Of a DNA stretch of 64,000 nucleotides, positions 9,601 through 19,000 are shown in pieces (positions within the stretch are counted from its first letter, which is position 1; each line of letters begins with the position of its first letter). A program made the translations under genes and the position numbers. Below the pieces are notes generated by a model. That model was not told the origin of the DNA. It ran no database searches and was given only the letters and a program-made list of their open reading frames with translations. Source of the stretch: Paracyclopina nana (lineage: Eukaryota; Arthropoda; Copepoda; Cyclopoida; Cyclopettidae); contig JAGUCH010000001.1 in the NCBI GenBank assembly GCA_019096065.1, positions 14,508,001 through 14,572,000 of the forward strand. Direction: 5' to 3'.

Positions 9601-12600
9601 TATCGAGGACGCGATAGCCCAATGGGTGCGTATCCTGATATTTTGAAATGTGGTGCTTGACTGCGAAATTCGCCATGCAAGGGGCACTTGCAGTGCCAAA
9701 CACCACTGATACAGCCTCATAGTGAACTCCCTGCCACACAAACCTATGAAATTTTCTCGAGGCCGGATCCAAGGCAAAACGCAGAAACATTTTACTTATA
9801 TCCGTGACAATTATGATGGGTTTTTCGCGAGCCCCGACGAGAATCTCGAAAACGTCGCGTTGCAACTTCGGGCCGGGCAAAAGGGCATCATTTAAGCTTT
9901 TACCGTGATGTTTCCTTGATCCATCGAACACAACCCTGACGGGCATTGAAGGCTTGTCTTTTCTTTCCACCAGTAACCAGTCCAAATAATAACCATCATC
10001 GAGGTCTTCCGTTTCAGGGTCAAGGATCCTGACAAACCCTGAATCCAGCCACTCCTTGAGCTCTTTGGTGGCTTTTTCATATGTGGGCATGTCAAACAAT
10101 CTTAGCCTTCTTTCAACAGCGGCGGTGGCCTTCATGACCGCAAGGCGGTTATTGAGAAAATAAGGCTCTCCTGGCCTCCACATTGGGCTCATCTGGTATT
10201 GTTTGCCATCAATTTGCGATATGGTGGTGGTAAGGATGTCGAGTGCGCGTTTGTCATTCACACTTAACATTGTGAGGGGCGGTGGTCCCAGCGGATCGTC
10301 GTATTCCCAAAGGGCCTTCAACAATTCATTCGGTGGCGGAATGTCCTTACCTTCACACAATTGGCACAGAGGGACAGGAGGTTCTTCTTCATCTCCAGTG
10401 GGTAAAGCAATGCTTCCCAACATGACACCATACTGAGAGGCCCCTTTTACTTGCTCAGGAGTATAATAGGTGACAACTCTTCCCAAGGCACAGTCGTAAA
10501 TGTATGGCTCTCCATCCTTCTTGTGCACGATGTGTTCAGGCATGATCAAATTATAGTAATCAATACCAATAAGGAGATCAGGATGAGGAGGGCTGGCATA
10601 GGTTGGCAGCTCCAGACTGGACAAAAACTCGAACTTTTTCTTGAGTCTGTCCAACGGTGGAACGTGCACAGTGGATGGCAGATTGTCAATGGTGTGAAGA
10701 GCCAAATCATGATGAGGTCCCCCCATGGGAGACTTTACCCTCAATGTTACAGCATTGCTGGTAACGGTGACAGTGGTAGCAATCATCTTAAGGATCTGAT
10801 CATCCGATACACCGTCCAACTTGAGCTTGTCTGCCAGAGATTCAGAGACAAGTGACAGTTGAGCTCCCGTGTCCAAGAAGGCATTCACCCTGACATACTC
10901 GTCTGGATGCGAAGGGTTGGCAACTAACAGTGGTACGACGCAAAAACTCAACAGCTCTCTAGAATTTCTAGCTGGCCTATTTGTTGCGTTGTTTAGAGCA
11001 ATGCTCTGCTTTGAAGACTTGCCAGCTGTGTCCGAGATTTTTGAGCAGTTCGCGATTTTCAACGAGGTTGTGGAAACCTTGGCCTCAATGATGGCACTAT
11101 CCTGTTGATCTATGTTACCCCCCCCACCATTTGTGTGATCCAAAACCAAGGACGCGTCATTTTTTGGGTCAACAAATACATCCTCGAGAGTTGCATTGCA
11201 ACTGTCATTAAGTTGTGAAAGGTTTTCGCTTTGATCAAATTCACTGGCAGAAACAGAAGTGAAGTGAAGATGAGCATTGCTCTTTCTTACCTCTTCTTTG
11301 ATAGGGTCGACGTCTTCAGTGGGGTCATTTTTCTTGTTCAATTGTTGCAAAGCTTCCGCCAATTGTGCAACCAGGTTCTCATTCGAGTTCTTTTGCGGGT
11401 TGCCTTGGTTTTTTGGCCCTTCTGTGGTTTCATTTTTCTTGTCCTTGTGGTCCCAGGCTCCATGGAGTCTTGTGTGGTGACTGTCAGATTGGCATTTTTC
11501 ACATTTCCAGCTCCTGATGCATTCTCTGGTGTTGTGGGCTCCTGCCATGCAGCGAAGACAAGCCTTGTATTTGAAACATTTGAGAGCCTGTCCTCTTGGT
11601 GGCAATGCCAAGATGTTGGGACAATTGAAAAACCGATGCTCAGTTGAGCTGCACTCAGGGCACTTTACATAGTATTTTTGGTCATTTTTTGTTACCGTTA
11701 GGATTGTGAAGCCTTGACCACTTTCATCGGGCATTAGTATTTCTTCGGTTTCATTGCAAGTTGACGCCGTACTGGAGGAAAATTGCATAATGTTGGACGA
11801 GGGACGAGCTTCTTCCTCTGGGTAGTACGCAGGCAAGTACTCCTCTTTTGTTAGGTCCTCTGAAGTTGCTTCGAAGTGGTGCAATGCACCGGGAACAGGT
11901 CTTGCAATTTTGGGCTTTGGTGTGGGATTGTTGATGGTGGCTTTAATGGATTGAGACCTGAGACGATGCAATTTCTTGTTACACCACTTTTCGAACAAGG
12001 GACCATTCAGATAGGAATTGGAGTCGTCATTTCTTCCGTTGACAAACTGATCAATGTCGTTTCTGGTTCCTAGTGTCATTGGAAGCGATCTGAAAATATA
12101 AGAGTCATGCAAATCCATAGAGGCGGCAATGCCGGGATAGCCCCAATGAGCTGTGACATGACGATAGATGTCGCCGACAGCCAATTTGGCTGTCATGACT
12201 GAGGACGCGTTTTCATGATCGAGTGGTGACATATTCATCAATTTACTGATCAAACAATCCATCTGCAGTTTGGGACATCCATAATCTGCTTGCAGAGCCT
12301 CCAAGCAATACAGATATCCAGCCTCGGTTTGAGGCTGCCTCGAGACGAAATCTCCCGCTGGTCCGCCTTGAGTCAGCTCCATGAGTCTCGAGTATTTCTC
12401 GGGCCAGGGCATGGTGGGATCTTCATGTATGAACGAACGGAATTGATCTCTAAATGCGTAAAATTCAGAGATGTCATGACCAGTGAATTTGTACATGTTG
12501 ACTGGAGGAAGTTTAGCCTTGTATCGATTTGGTTGTTGAGGTTGATAGCCATATTGCCCATAATGCTGCATTGCAGCTTGAAGATGAGGCGCCTGATAAT

Positions 12601-15553
12601 GGCCAAAACTCTGGTTACCAGCCTGCAATGCAGGCTGACCAATCGGAGGCGGGGCGGCAGCAAAGGGCGGGGCAAATGGATTTGTTCCAGTTGCATTTTG
12701 CGATTGTTGATTGTTCATGGGGTACCCATGTTGATTTAGCATGGGAGGCTGCAATGCAGACTGAAAGGGCACATGCGGAGGTTGAGCTACATTTTGCATG
12801 CTTGCATACTGTCCAGTGGGAACCAAGTTAGGTTGAAAGTAAGGAGGCTGCTGACCTCCAAGGTTATTGAAACCGGGAATCAAACTGGGTTGTTGGCTCA
12901 CTGAATAACCTCCTGCTTCACGAGAACTCGACATAATTGGGTTTGGATGAGAGTACGCGGTTCCATGGCTTAGAATGGGAGCCGGAAAATTGTTACCTTG
13001 TGAAGGTGGCGCACTATAGTGAGGAAGAAACAGGGGGTTCATAGAGGCAGAAACAGCATTGCTGTAAATGGGCGCCTGGTTAAATCTTGGCGGAGGTTGG
13101 CAGGGAGGTTGTACCTGTGGCGGAGCAGCACTCATTGCAGGAGGGTGATTACCACGAGTTGGTGGCGGGGCTGCAAAATGCGTTGGCCAAAAATGGGGCG
13201 TGCTTGTGGTAGTTGGTGGAGCTCCCCCTGGTAATCCAGGACGATAGCGCAATGCGCTTGAAGCTTGACTGACCACGGCTTGCGACATTGTAGTGTTCTG
13301 TCTACTTGGCACATACACACTTCCACTCACAATACCTCTCACAGGTGGTGGCTGCATGGGTGGGGCCGAGCTTTGTGCCGTTGGATTGGGAGGGGCTGAA
13401 TTAGATGGAGGTTGGCTAGCCATGTAAAGATCCTGTGGTTGTCGAGATGCCACAGCTCCTGCGGGCAATTCTTTAGCCATTCCTCTGAGAGTTTCAATCA
13501 TGCGGTCGCCCTGTACAAGTGCGCGTCGATCAGCGTCATCCAATTGACCTCCAGCAGCCTCAAAACGTTGCGCAGATTCTTGCGCAGACATCAAAGATTG
13601 TGCATAACTTCCGTAGTCAGCAAGAACGTCAACAGCGGGTGTCCCATATTCGATCTCATTTTGCATTGTGCTATGACACGCCCTGAAATGTGAGATTGCA
13701 CCCCCAAAATCCCTCGCTGCCCGTATTAGAACTCCAGGGTCGGGAGGTTTAGTTTGCGAGGGTTGATTTGAGGCAACATTTCCGATGGGCATTTCGCGTC
13801 GCGAAGTGCCGTTCGCACTTTCCAGCATAGCTGAGTTGTGCGTTGAGGTGGAAATTCCTCGAGAGCCCGCTTGCTGGCTCTCATTTCCCACTCCAGCGGC
13901 AGCTTCTGGTTCAGCCGTGGGCTGACCTTGCTGAGAGTGCCTCGGCTGCATTGCAGCTTCCCGGGAAAAGGTGCCTGGCCTCACTTGCAGCTGCTTGTTG
14001 AGCCAATCGGCGGTGGCTGCATTGTTGACCTGCTGTGCATCGAGATAATAGTAGTTACCATCATTCATGATGACATGGCAGCCTCCCGTAGTTTCATCAA
14101 CCTCCACTCTCGCTTCGTGTTGATCACGAGCTCCACTTCCCTCATCCGGTTGCATGGAATTGGATTCTTGATCGGTCTGTTGAGCTTCACGCTCCAATTG
14201 TTGATAGTAATCGGCAAGAGGATCCTCTTCTGCAGAATTGGGTGCATTTGAAGTGGGGCTCTTGTATGTTCTCAGGATCTCATTTGCGGCATGGAGCAGA
14301 GTTTGGCAGGCGCGATAGTTTTTGACATAAGCTTCCTTCAGAGTGGAAGAAGGTTCCAAATTCGCAATGCGAACTGCTTCTTCATAAAGCTTGTAAAGTC
14401 TATCATACTCTTTGACATAATACCTCAAGTGCTGTAGAGCTTCATTTGCATCAGCCTTGGTGGTCTTTGTCTTCTCGTCAAGGAAAGCTGCTCGATGTTT
14501 CCTCACAAAGGGATTGGTGATCTGAAACAAATTCTGCAGAGATTCAGTGTGAGCAAAAGCCTCTACCTCTGCCCTCTTGGCATCTTGAATTTGTTTGGTC
14601 GTTTTCTTGGCAGCGTTGGGTCTTGATCGAGAGCCCCGTGGAGTGTATTCAAGATCAGAGGCTGCTTTTGACGTGGTGGATTTCTTGCCTGCCCCTGTGG
14701 CTTTTCTTTTGCCTCCAGCAGGAACATGAGAATCTCTCGGCTGCATTGCAGAAGCGGAGGCCGCCAATGACGACTGAGATCCCATTTCGTCTTGTGATGA
14801 CATCGTTGGACCCATTGAAGGAGGTGGAATAGGGTTACCTGCTTGCATGCCTAGAACTCTTCCCGAAGTATTGCGACCTGGGACAGAACCTCCAGTGTTT
14901 TTTCCAGCAGTCATTCCAGGATTTGCAATGACAGTCGTAGAGGTGGTATTGGAAGGCGTGGTCTTCGATGAACCGGCAATGCCTGTAGTTCCCCGATGGG
15001 GAGTAGAGCTTGGGGGTAGTGCGCCTTGCGCAACAGGGGGCAACTGAGGAGCCTGAAAGCCTGAGGCAGAAGCTCCTGTGCCTCCAGGATTAACACCTGG
15101 AATGGGATGAGATCTTCTGCTTCCTACTGGCATGGGGGTATCAGGAAAGACCGATTGATCCGGATTGTAACCTGCTCCTCCTGTATTAGGAGGTGTATGT
15201 TGAACAGGCATCTTCGTCTTCTTAGCCTTAAAGGGGAGTGGAGTGGACTCAAAAGATGGACTAGAACGTTGAGCTTGAGGAGACTGGATTAGGGAGACAA
15301 TTTCTTCCACGTAGTCCGGATCAGAGACTTCAGCGGCCACGTCTTGAAACAGTGCAGCTCTCGCGTCAGAATCGGATTCTTTGGCGCTTTCTTGACGAAG
15401 ATCCCTAAGGGCTTGATGATAAGGGGATATTTCTAGATTGATTTTACCCTGATAATCATATGGACTTTGCCCTTGGTTGCGTCGGCTTTTCCTGGTGGGT
15501 TCAGTTGCAACTTTCTTCTTCCCTCCAGAGTTGGCCTTGCGATTACGTGGCAT
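6644..15553 (-). CDS. BEL/Pao gag-pol polyprotein (2,969 aa)
   Basis: One open frame encoding capsid-like and replication enzymes. The ATG at 15553 is chosen because it follows the PBS; the frame is open upstream only through the PBS and into the LTR. In order: a basic N-terminus; a long P/Q/S-rich gag to about residue 1000; a DUF1759-like gag segment at about 1015-1195; cysteine-histidine knuckles at about 1296-1358; an aspartic protease with D1561 in a DTGA motif; reverse transcriptase with a YVDD box at 1988-1991; RNase H (SDAS near 2176, TDSQ near 2252); and an integrase with an HHCC-type zinc module near 2525 and acidic residues D2601, D2663 and E2723. A DUF5641-like C-terminal domain follows. 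There is no stop or frameshift. At nearly 3,000 residues it is long for BEL/Pao, mostly because of the low-complexity gag. Palindromic GCAWTGC sites interrupt the sequence in more than one codon phase. Confidence 0.95.
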   Translation of the reverse strand: MPRNRKANSGGKKKVATEPTRKSRRNQGQSPYDYQGKINLEISPYHQALRDLRQESAKESDSDARAALFQDVAAEVSDPDYVEEIVSLIQSPQAQRSSPSFESTPLPFKAKKTKMPVQHTPPNTGGAGYNPDQSVFPDTPMPVGSRRSHPIPGVNPGGTGASASGFQAPQLPPVAQGALPPSSTPHRGTTGIAGSSKTTPSNTTSTTVIANPGMTAGKNTGGSVPGRNTSGRVLGMQAGNPIPPPSMGPTMSSQDEMGSQSSLAASASAMQPRDSHVPAGGKRKATGAGKKSTTSKAASDLEYTPRGSRSRPNAAKKTTKQIQDAKRAEVEAFAHTESLQNLFQITNPFVRKHRAAFLDEKTKTTKADANEALQHLRYYVKEYDRLYKLYEEAVRIANLEPSSTLKEAYVKNYRACQTLLHAANEILRTYKSPTSNAPNSAEEDPLADYYQQLEREAQQTDQESNSMQPDEGSGARDQHEARVEVDETTGGCHVIMNDGNYYYLDAQQVNNAATADWLNKQLQVRPGTFSREAAMQPRHSQQGQPTAEPEAAAGVGNESQQAGSRGISTSTHNSAMLESANGTSRREMPIGNVASNQPSQTKPPDPGVLIRAARDFGGAISHFRACHSTMQNEIEYGTPAVDVLADYGSYAQSLMSAQESAQRFEAAGGQLDDADRRALVQGDRMIETLRGMAKELPAGAVASRQPQDLYMASQPPSNSAPPNPTAQSSAPPMQPPPVRGIVSGSVYVPSRQNTTMSQAVVSQASSALRYRPGLPGGAPPTTTSTPHFWPTHFAAPPPTRGNHPPAMSAAPPQVQPPCQPPPRFNQAPIYSNAVSASMNPLFLPHYSAPPSQGNNFPAPILSHGTAYSHPNPIMSSSREAGGYSVSQQPSLIPGFNNLGGQQPPYFQPNLVPTGQYASMQNVAQPPHVPFQSALQPPMLNQHGYPMNNQQSQNATGTNPFAPPFAAAPPPIGQPALQAGNQSFGHYQAPHLQAAMQHYGQYGYQPQQPNRYKAKLPPVNMYKFTGHDISEFYAFRDQFRSFIHEDPTMPWPEKYSRLMELTQGGPAGDFVSRQPQTEAGYLYCLEALQADYGCPKLQMDCLISKLMNMSPLDHENASSVMTAKLAVGDIYRHVTAHWGYPGIAASMDLHDSYIFRSLPMTLGTRNDIDQFVNGRNDDSNSYLNGPLFEKWCNKKLHRLRSQSIKATINNPTPKPKIARPVPGALHHFEATSEDLTKEEYLPAYYPEEEARPSSNIMQFSSSTASTCNETEEILMPDESGQGFTILTVTKNDQKYYVKCPECSSTEHRFFNCPNILALPPRGQALKCFKYKACLRCMAGAHNTRECIRSWKCEKCQSDSHHTRLHGAWDHKDKKNETTEGPKNQGNPQKNSNENLVAQLAEALQQLNKKNDPTEDVDPIKEEVRKSNAHLHFTSVSASEFDQSENLSQLNDSCNATLEDVFVDPKNDASLVLDHTNGGGGNIDQQDSAIIEAKVSTTSLKIANCSKISDTAGKSSKQSIALNNATNRPARNSRELLSFCVVPLLVANPSHPDEYVRVNAFLDTGAQLSLVSESLADKLKLDGVSDDQILKMIATTVTVTSNAVTLRVKSPMGGPHHDLALHTIDNLPSTVHVPPLDRLKKKFEFLSSLELPTYASPPHPDLLIGIDYYNLIMPEHIVHKKDGEPYIYDCALGRVVTYYTPEQVKGASQYGVMLGSIALPTGDEEEPPVPLCQLCEGKDIPPPNELLKALWEYDDPLGPPPLTMLSVNDKRALDILTTTISQIDGKQYQMSPMWRPGEPYFLNNRLAVMKATAAVERRLRLFDMPTYEKATKELKEWLDSGFVRILDPETEDLDDGYYLDWLLVERKDKPSMPVRVVFDGSRKHHGKSLNDALLPGPKLQRDVFEILVGAREKPIIIVTDISKMFLRFALDPASRKFHRFVWQGVHYEAVSVVFGTASAPCMANFAVKHHISKYQDTHPLGYRVLDNSLYVDDVFASVEDVAEGRETVKQILDLGESGGMPFRKWGSNVASVLDGIDDALKLPGFAVNDEKAEVTKALGMYVDCQGDQIIFQPPSYDTMRNAPLTLRLMAQYVPRLFDPLGLLAPIILRGKLLIQRVMALRTVFDVDWDTVFDMVDSEEIDLITKEWGHYVEEISKIELVRIPRAMRHKPAKRISLHVFSDASEAAKGACAYIRVEYEEGNYDCTLLASRLKITHLTESRSMPELELDGCVMGSDLCVDAIRSLERVDEVHLWTDSQCVLTWISKPACKYKKYVARRVTLIVEKTINYKWHHVPGKVNSADLITRGTSVADLADSDLWIHGPRFLRASDEHFPKWTPEVTDDERAALEKYEKTGLSARRAKKVIKKIVLVNQFQRMGGCEVPRHLKPTEAIKASWGNMRNAHCHVDLSRFSNWTRAVRALCYARRFGLFVIYREPVDEKGEDLTPEELNLAEASIATWLQQKEYSKEIDHFLERAIWPKGSRLAPMDPVLYPGGELRTKGRLDVSPVQWIGRRQLIVPGAGRRLILEDYHKKLGHGLGRLRYVSEALMKYCIPGAKRIMTEILNNCAKCARHKLVALPPHMGQLPPHMVPLTEFLPFKFTSFDMCGPFATQFNRSQYNMYVVVFICLHSKAIHCEELYDMTTENLMRALEMFVARRGCPHTLRSDNGSNFLGCREAIRTNPRYQELLEKLQVIDWERLRQYGGRIGVVQWTLSPPFSPNFNGLAESAIRIFKRALYREFSGRVTDLEDFRYIVIKSEGFVNGRPIGELDGYFLTPNHFLTRGPPGEVLPVIDPEQLKTLEARYRTIEAALQSLWDFWTTEWVEQLKKMPIWQHHRKTLKTGDVVAVLEKPQFHKRFCWPLGIIHKAIRDQDGECRRAIVKIVPPGEVEPVYYEKSAQFLIPLNVFRESDELMVYNKVGESISPDLAHLADEKDWESLERYMAAMQASHNTQDAYDVQPPILSNRTVTKGSV
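12619..12637. repeat. 19-bp perfect palindrome in gag
   Basis: CAGCCTGCAATGCAGGCTG, centred on 12628, in the P/Q-rich gag part of the polyprotein. Confidence 0.95.
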
Positions 15554-15587
15554 AGGAAGAGACTCTTTTTCTAGGGTGGATTCGAGG

Positions 15588-15605
15588 GCCCCACGTTGGG
15601 CGCCA
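15588..15605 (-). promoter_or_regulatory. Primer-binding site for tRNA-Lys(CTT)
   Basis: On the minus strand, TGGCGCCCAACGTGGGGC begins three bases inside the 5' LTR. It is complementary over 18 nt to the 3' end (with CCA) of animal tRNA-Lys(CTT) as I know it. This fixes element orientation and the priming tRNA. Confidence 0.9.
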
Positions 15606-15608
15606 AAC

Positions 15609-16093
15609 TGATATGTTCTGCAACCCAACGAGGCTTGAACCGGTGTTAGATGACAATGATCGCGATACGATGCGAAGACAAGTAGCAATGCTAACTAACC
15701 TAACTCTTACTTTCCAGCAAGGGGCAAGCTAACAAAGCAGGATGGCAGCCCAGGATAGGATTCAATCCAGGATGGCAATGCCAAAGACAAGACAAGCAAA
15801 GCTTGTGGAGAGGAAGGCCTCCTTTCTGGCCTAAATGGAGCAGCCTTCTTGCAATGGCAAGGAAGGATGCAAATGAGCAATGCTCAAGAAGTTCATCTCA
15901 TATAACTGTAATGTAATAGCAAAATGGTGACATAAAATATAGAGAATTGGCAGTAAACTTGGGTTTATTCAATGGCTTCTTGTTCAGTACTAAAGAAAAC
16001 GCGGTGAGTTGGCACAAAAACAGCAGACTGAGCAGAGCAGGCGTAGTTGTCCATGAGCGGGAGAAACGGGGGCGGGCGGACCAGAACATAACA
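15609..16093 (-). repeat. BEL/Pao 5' LTR (right end), 485 bp
   Basis: Promoter-bearing LTR in element orientation. A TCAGT initiator-like motif on the minus strand at 16027-16031 is a candidate start site; no TATA box is obvious. It carries the same AATAAA (15964-15969) and the same three palindromes as the left copy. Confidence 0.97.
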
Positions 16094-16097
16094 AACA
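16094..16097. repeat. Target-site duplication, right copy (AACA)
   Basis: Matches 2475-2478 across the BEL/Pao element and marks the insertion boundary. Confidence 0.7.
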
Positions 16098-19000
16098 CAC
16101 AGCCATAAGAAAAACTTGTACCGCTAGCAGTCTTCCTCTGCTTTAACATTTGAAATGGAGTCAGTTCCAGCGAAATGTGATTAAAAACTTAATTGATGTC
16201 GTGCTCATTTACACAAAAAGTCTTTTGCCATTCTCATTGCATGCTTCGTTAGAGCAATAAAAGTCATACTTGCTAACTCAGGTAATTACAGTTGCAAAAA
16301 AAGAGCCAGCTACTCCTAAATAGAGAATGAGACAGATATTCTCTCATATCAAATATAATTACGTCAACAATACAAAGCGACCTGGATATTTCAATGATGT
16401 CTATCTGGCAGTGACGACTTGCGAGCCTCAAAAAACTAGTCAGGTTTTTTTGTCGTTGTTGCTTAAGCTCGCTGGCTTTGTATATGATTGATTAATGTTT
16501 ACAATTAAGCCAAACCCTGGCTATAGACCAAGGTGTGTCAAGTCCTCTGAAAACTGAATTAATCACGCTCCGAAGACAGAGGCAGCAGCACAATTTATTG
16601 GCGTCAATCTGTACCTGTAACAATTGGCACCAGCAATATCAATCAAAAAAATGAGAGCAATCAAACAAAAAATCATAGAGGAACGTACATGATAATTATT
16701 ACGAGCAGAATAACTCGCGGCGCTATCAAAGCCACAATTTGAGCGTCACTCGGCCAGCTAGTCTTCATTCACGTAATTTCCTTTCAAAAACAAGCAGCAC
16801 ATATTGAAAATATTATTACCATTGCCACACAAAGCTCCATTCGCAATACCAAAGCATTTTTGCTCCATCAATTAATGTGTCTGATTTCCAAGCTGAGAAA
16901 GTGGATTAGTTGAGAGCACACATTATTATCTCTCAGCCATCCTCTCTCGGCTCTTAATGAGAAATGTGTGCAGAGAGTGTCTTAGCAGAGCAGCAGGATT
17001 GGCTTGTTTTTGTTCCTCGAGGGGCGCTAATTAGTGCTGAGTCCCTCCTTCTTCGTTAGCTTATTGGCTCATTTCTTACTGAGAGCGGACCCTCGCCGCA
17101 ACCGCGGGGGGTAATTAAACACCTGAAATGAAGAACAAAGACTTCATTGGCTACCTGAGGCAAGTGCTTTAATGAAAAATGCAGGCAATTTCGACTTTCT
17201 CTCGAAAGAGGACTCCAAAGGCTGCAGATTTTTTAGCAGTGCTGCCATCTATTTCCGGAGGCCATGACGAGGGCTTTCTCAATCTTTTTTCTCCTGCAGT
17301 AGAGAAAGCTGCTATCTAATTCTGCTTCGCGACTTCATAAAGCGAGTAGATATGCACATTTTCGCGTGTGCGCGCGCGCCTGCGATCAATCAGTGTTTAA
17401 TTGACGGTAATTTCGAATGATTTATGATTATTATGCGATTGTGACTGCTTGGGTGACCCATCATGATGATATTTAATTTAATCAAATTGTGCCTGAGCAA
17501 ACCGGTCTTCTTGAAATAAGCCTGAATACGTAGTAGTATGCTATGATGGTAGGTACTTGTCTTCTATCATCATTGATTCTTCGATTTGACTCAACAAAAA
17601 ACGAGTGAATACTGCAACAGTGGCAGTGTAGCAGAACAGATGTTATTTGAGAGTCAGCGTTGTAGCATGTTTGCATCAACATGAGGATGACGTGACCTAT
17701 TGTGTTGACCAAAGCCCTATGTGATACACTACACTAATTTCTGTCTTGTTAATATTTATGTCAATTGAGCTCAACTACTATACCATACACATCCTCATCA
17801 TATATTTTGTGAGAGGGAAGTGTAATCCAATTACACACACGTTGGTGTGTAATTGTGCCTAAAAGCATTATTATTACATAGCGAAAATAGCTTCAAGAGA
17901 AGGAAATTGCATTATTTGATCGACAGCCAAGGAAGAAGCCCAATTTCTACTTCTCTCTCTCCGAGGCCTAATTTCGGAATAAATGAAATCCACGATTGAC
18001 GTGTCTTTCTATTCGGCATCGAGCAGGATGATCGATGTTATTGCTAATTGTGATTTCTCTCTCTTATCTTTATTCGTCGTACTAGTAAATACCATAAAGC
18101 AGTGCGCGCTACTTTGCGTGATTCTATTCATTATTATGTGACGTCGAACACAGTTGACGGATGAGTGATCTGCTGAAGCTTAATTGTTGCAGGCAATATT
18201 TATTGCACACTGGACTATTTAATTGCCAAAAAAGGGAGCAACGTCACGATGCTGCTCGTGACGCTTCCCCTCATCGAGTAGATACCTGGGTTTTGCTTAA
18301 TTGGTTTTTTTAGCTGCCAGCTTGTCCCATTGTGAGCCTAGAAAAAAGTGTAGGAGAAGAAATAAGCCACAAAGACGTCGGCTACGAATGTCTGTGACAC
18401 ATTAATTGTATGTTTAATCAACCTGGCAAAGAAACCAACGAACAAACGCGAGTTACTACTGTATACTTCTTCTCACTGTTGTTATTAATAGCTTTTGTAG
18501 TAGTGTGGCACATAATAATAATCTTAATAGCCATACTAGGCTACTTCACTGGTTCTACCTCTTGATCTTGGAGGCTTCCCTGGTTATCACAGGATCTTCG
18601 AGGGGTAGAATTATTCAGAAAATCCTGCTCTCGGAAATGAGTGATTTTTGCTTCGTTTTCTCCACTTTGAACAATGTCTAGATACCATAGAGCGCAAATT
18701 TTCTTCCTTCGTGTCTCGTATCATTACAAGGTGATCTTTGATATAATCAAGTTTTGAAAAGTCGTGATTATTGGTTGGAACGTTGACAACAAAACAACAA
18801 TGATAATAACATCTCCAGTTTCCTGCTAAATGCAAATTATGGTGGCTCTACTACTTTGAAAAGACGAGATCGCTTTTTGTGTCAATGCAGTAATGCTAAC
18901 AAGCTTCTTTTTGCTGCTGCTGCTGCTGCTGCTGCTGGGGCAATAGCAATAATATCGTGATTTTTCCGAAATCAGCATGGCGTCGGTTCCCACCGTGCTT

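Larger units (their letters stand above)
2553..15886. repeat. Iterated GCAWTGC palindromes, about 49 sites
   Basis: Core GCA-(A or T)-TGC with self-complementary flanks, counted by eye. First-base positions of the core: 2555, 2645, 2747, 3345, 3402, 3635, 3757, then near 4076, 4439, 4576, 4670, 4688, 4750, 5178, 5413, 6150, 6188, 6489, 6573, 6608, 6729, 7129, 7829, 8193, 8351, 8358, 8789, 9062, 9314, 10407, 10753, 10998, 11193, 11276, 11601, 11881, 12126, 12569, 12625, 12751, 13053, 13249, 13950, 14363, 14742, 14978 and the three right-LTR copies. In 47 of 49 the next outer base pair is complementary, in 43 the pair after that too. All four flank pairs (A-T, T-A, G-C, C-G) occur. As RNA each can form a mini-hairpin with an AAU or AUU loop; as DNA each is a near-perfect dyad. 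Confidence 0.9.
2479..16093 (-). mobile_element. Complete BEL/Pao LTR retrotransposon, 13.6 kb
   Basis: Full element in minus orientation. It has 485-bp LTRs at both ends (TG...CA on either strand), a 4-bp AACA duplication at 2475-2478 and 16094-16097, and a PBS next to the right LTR. One uninterrupted polyprotein is followed by a second ORF and a polypurine tract next to the left LTR. Domain order protease-RT-RNase H-integrase, with a DUF1759-like gag segment and a DUF5641-like C-terminus, is the signature of BEL/Pao elements. At 13.6 kb it is larger than the 6-10 kb I regard as usual for the group, because of a long gag and the extra 3' ORF. The two LTRs read identical by eye and the polyprotein is open throughout, so the insertion is probably recent and may be active. 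It carries about 49 copies of a small palindrome described separately. Confidence 0.95.
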
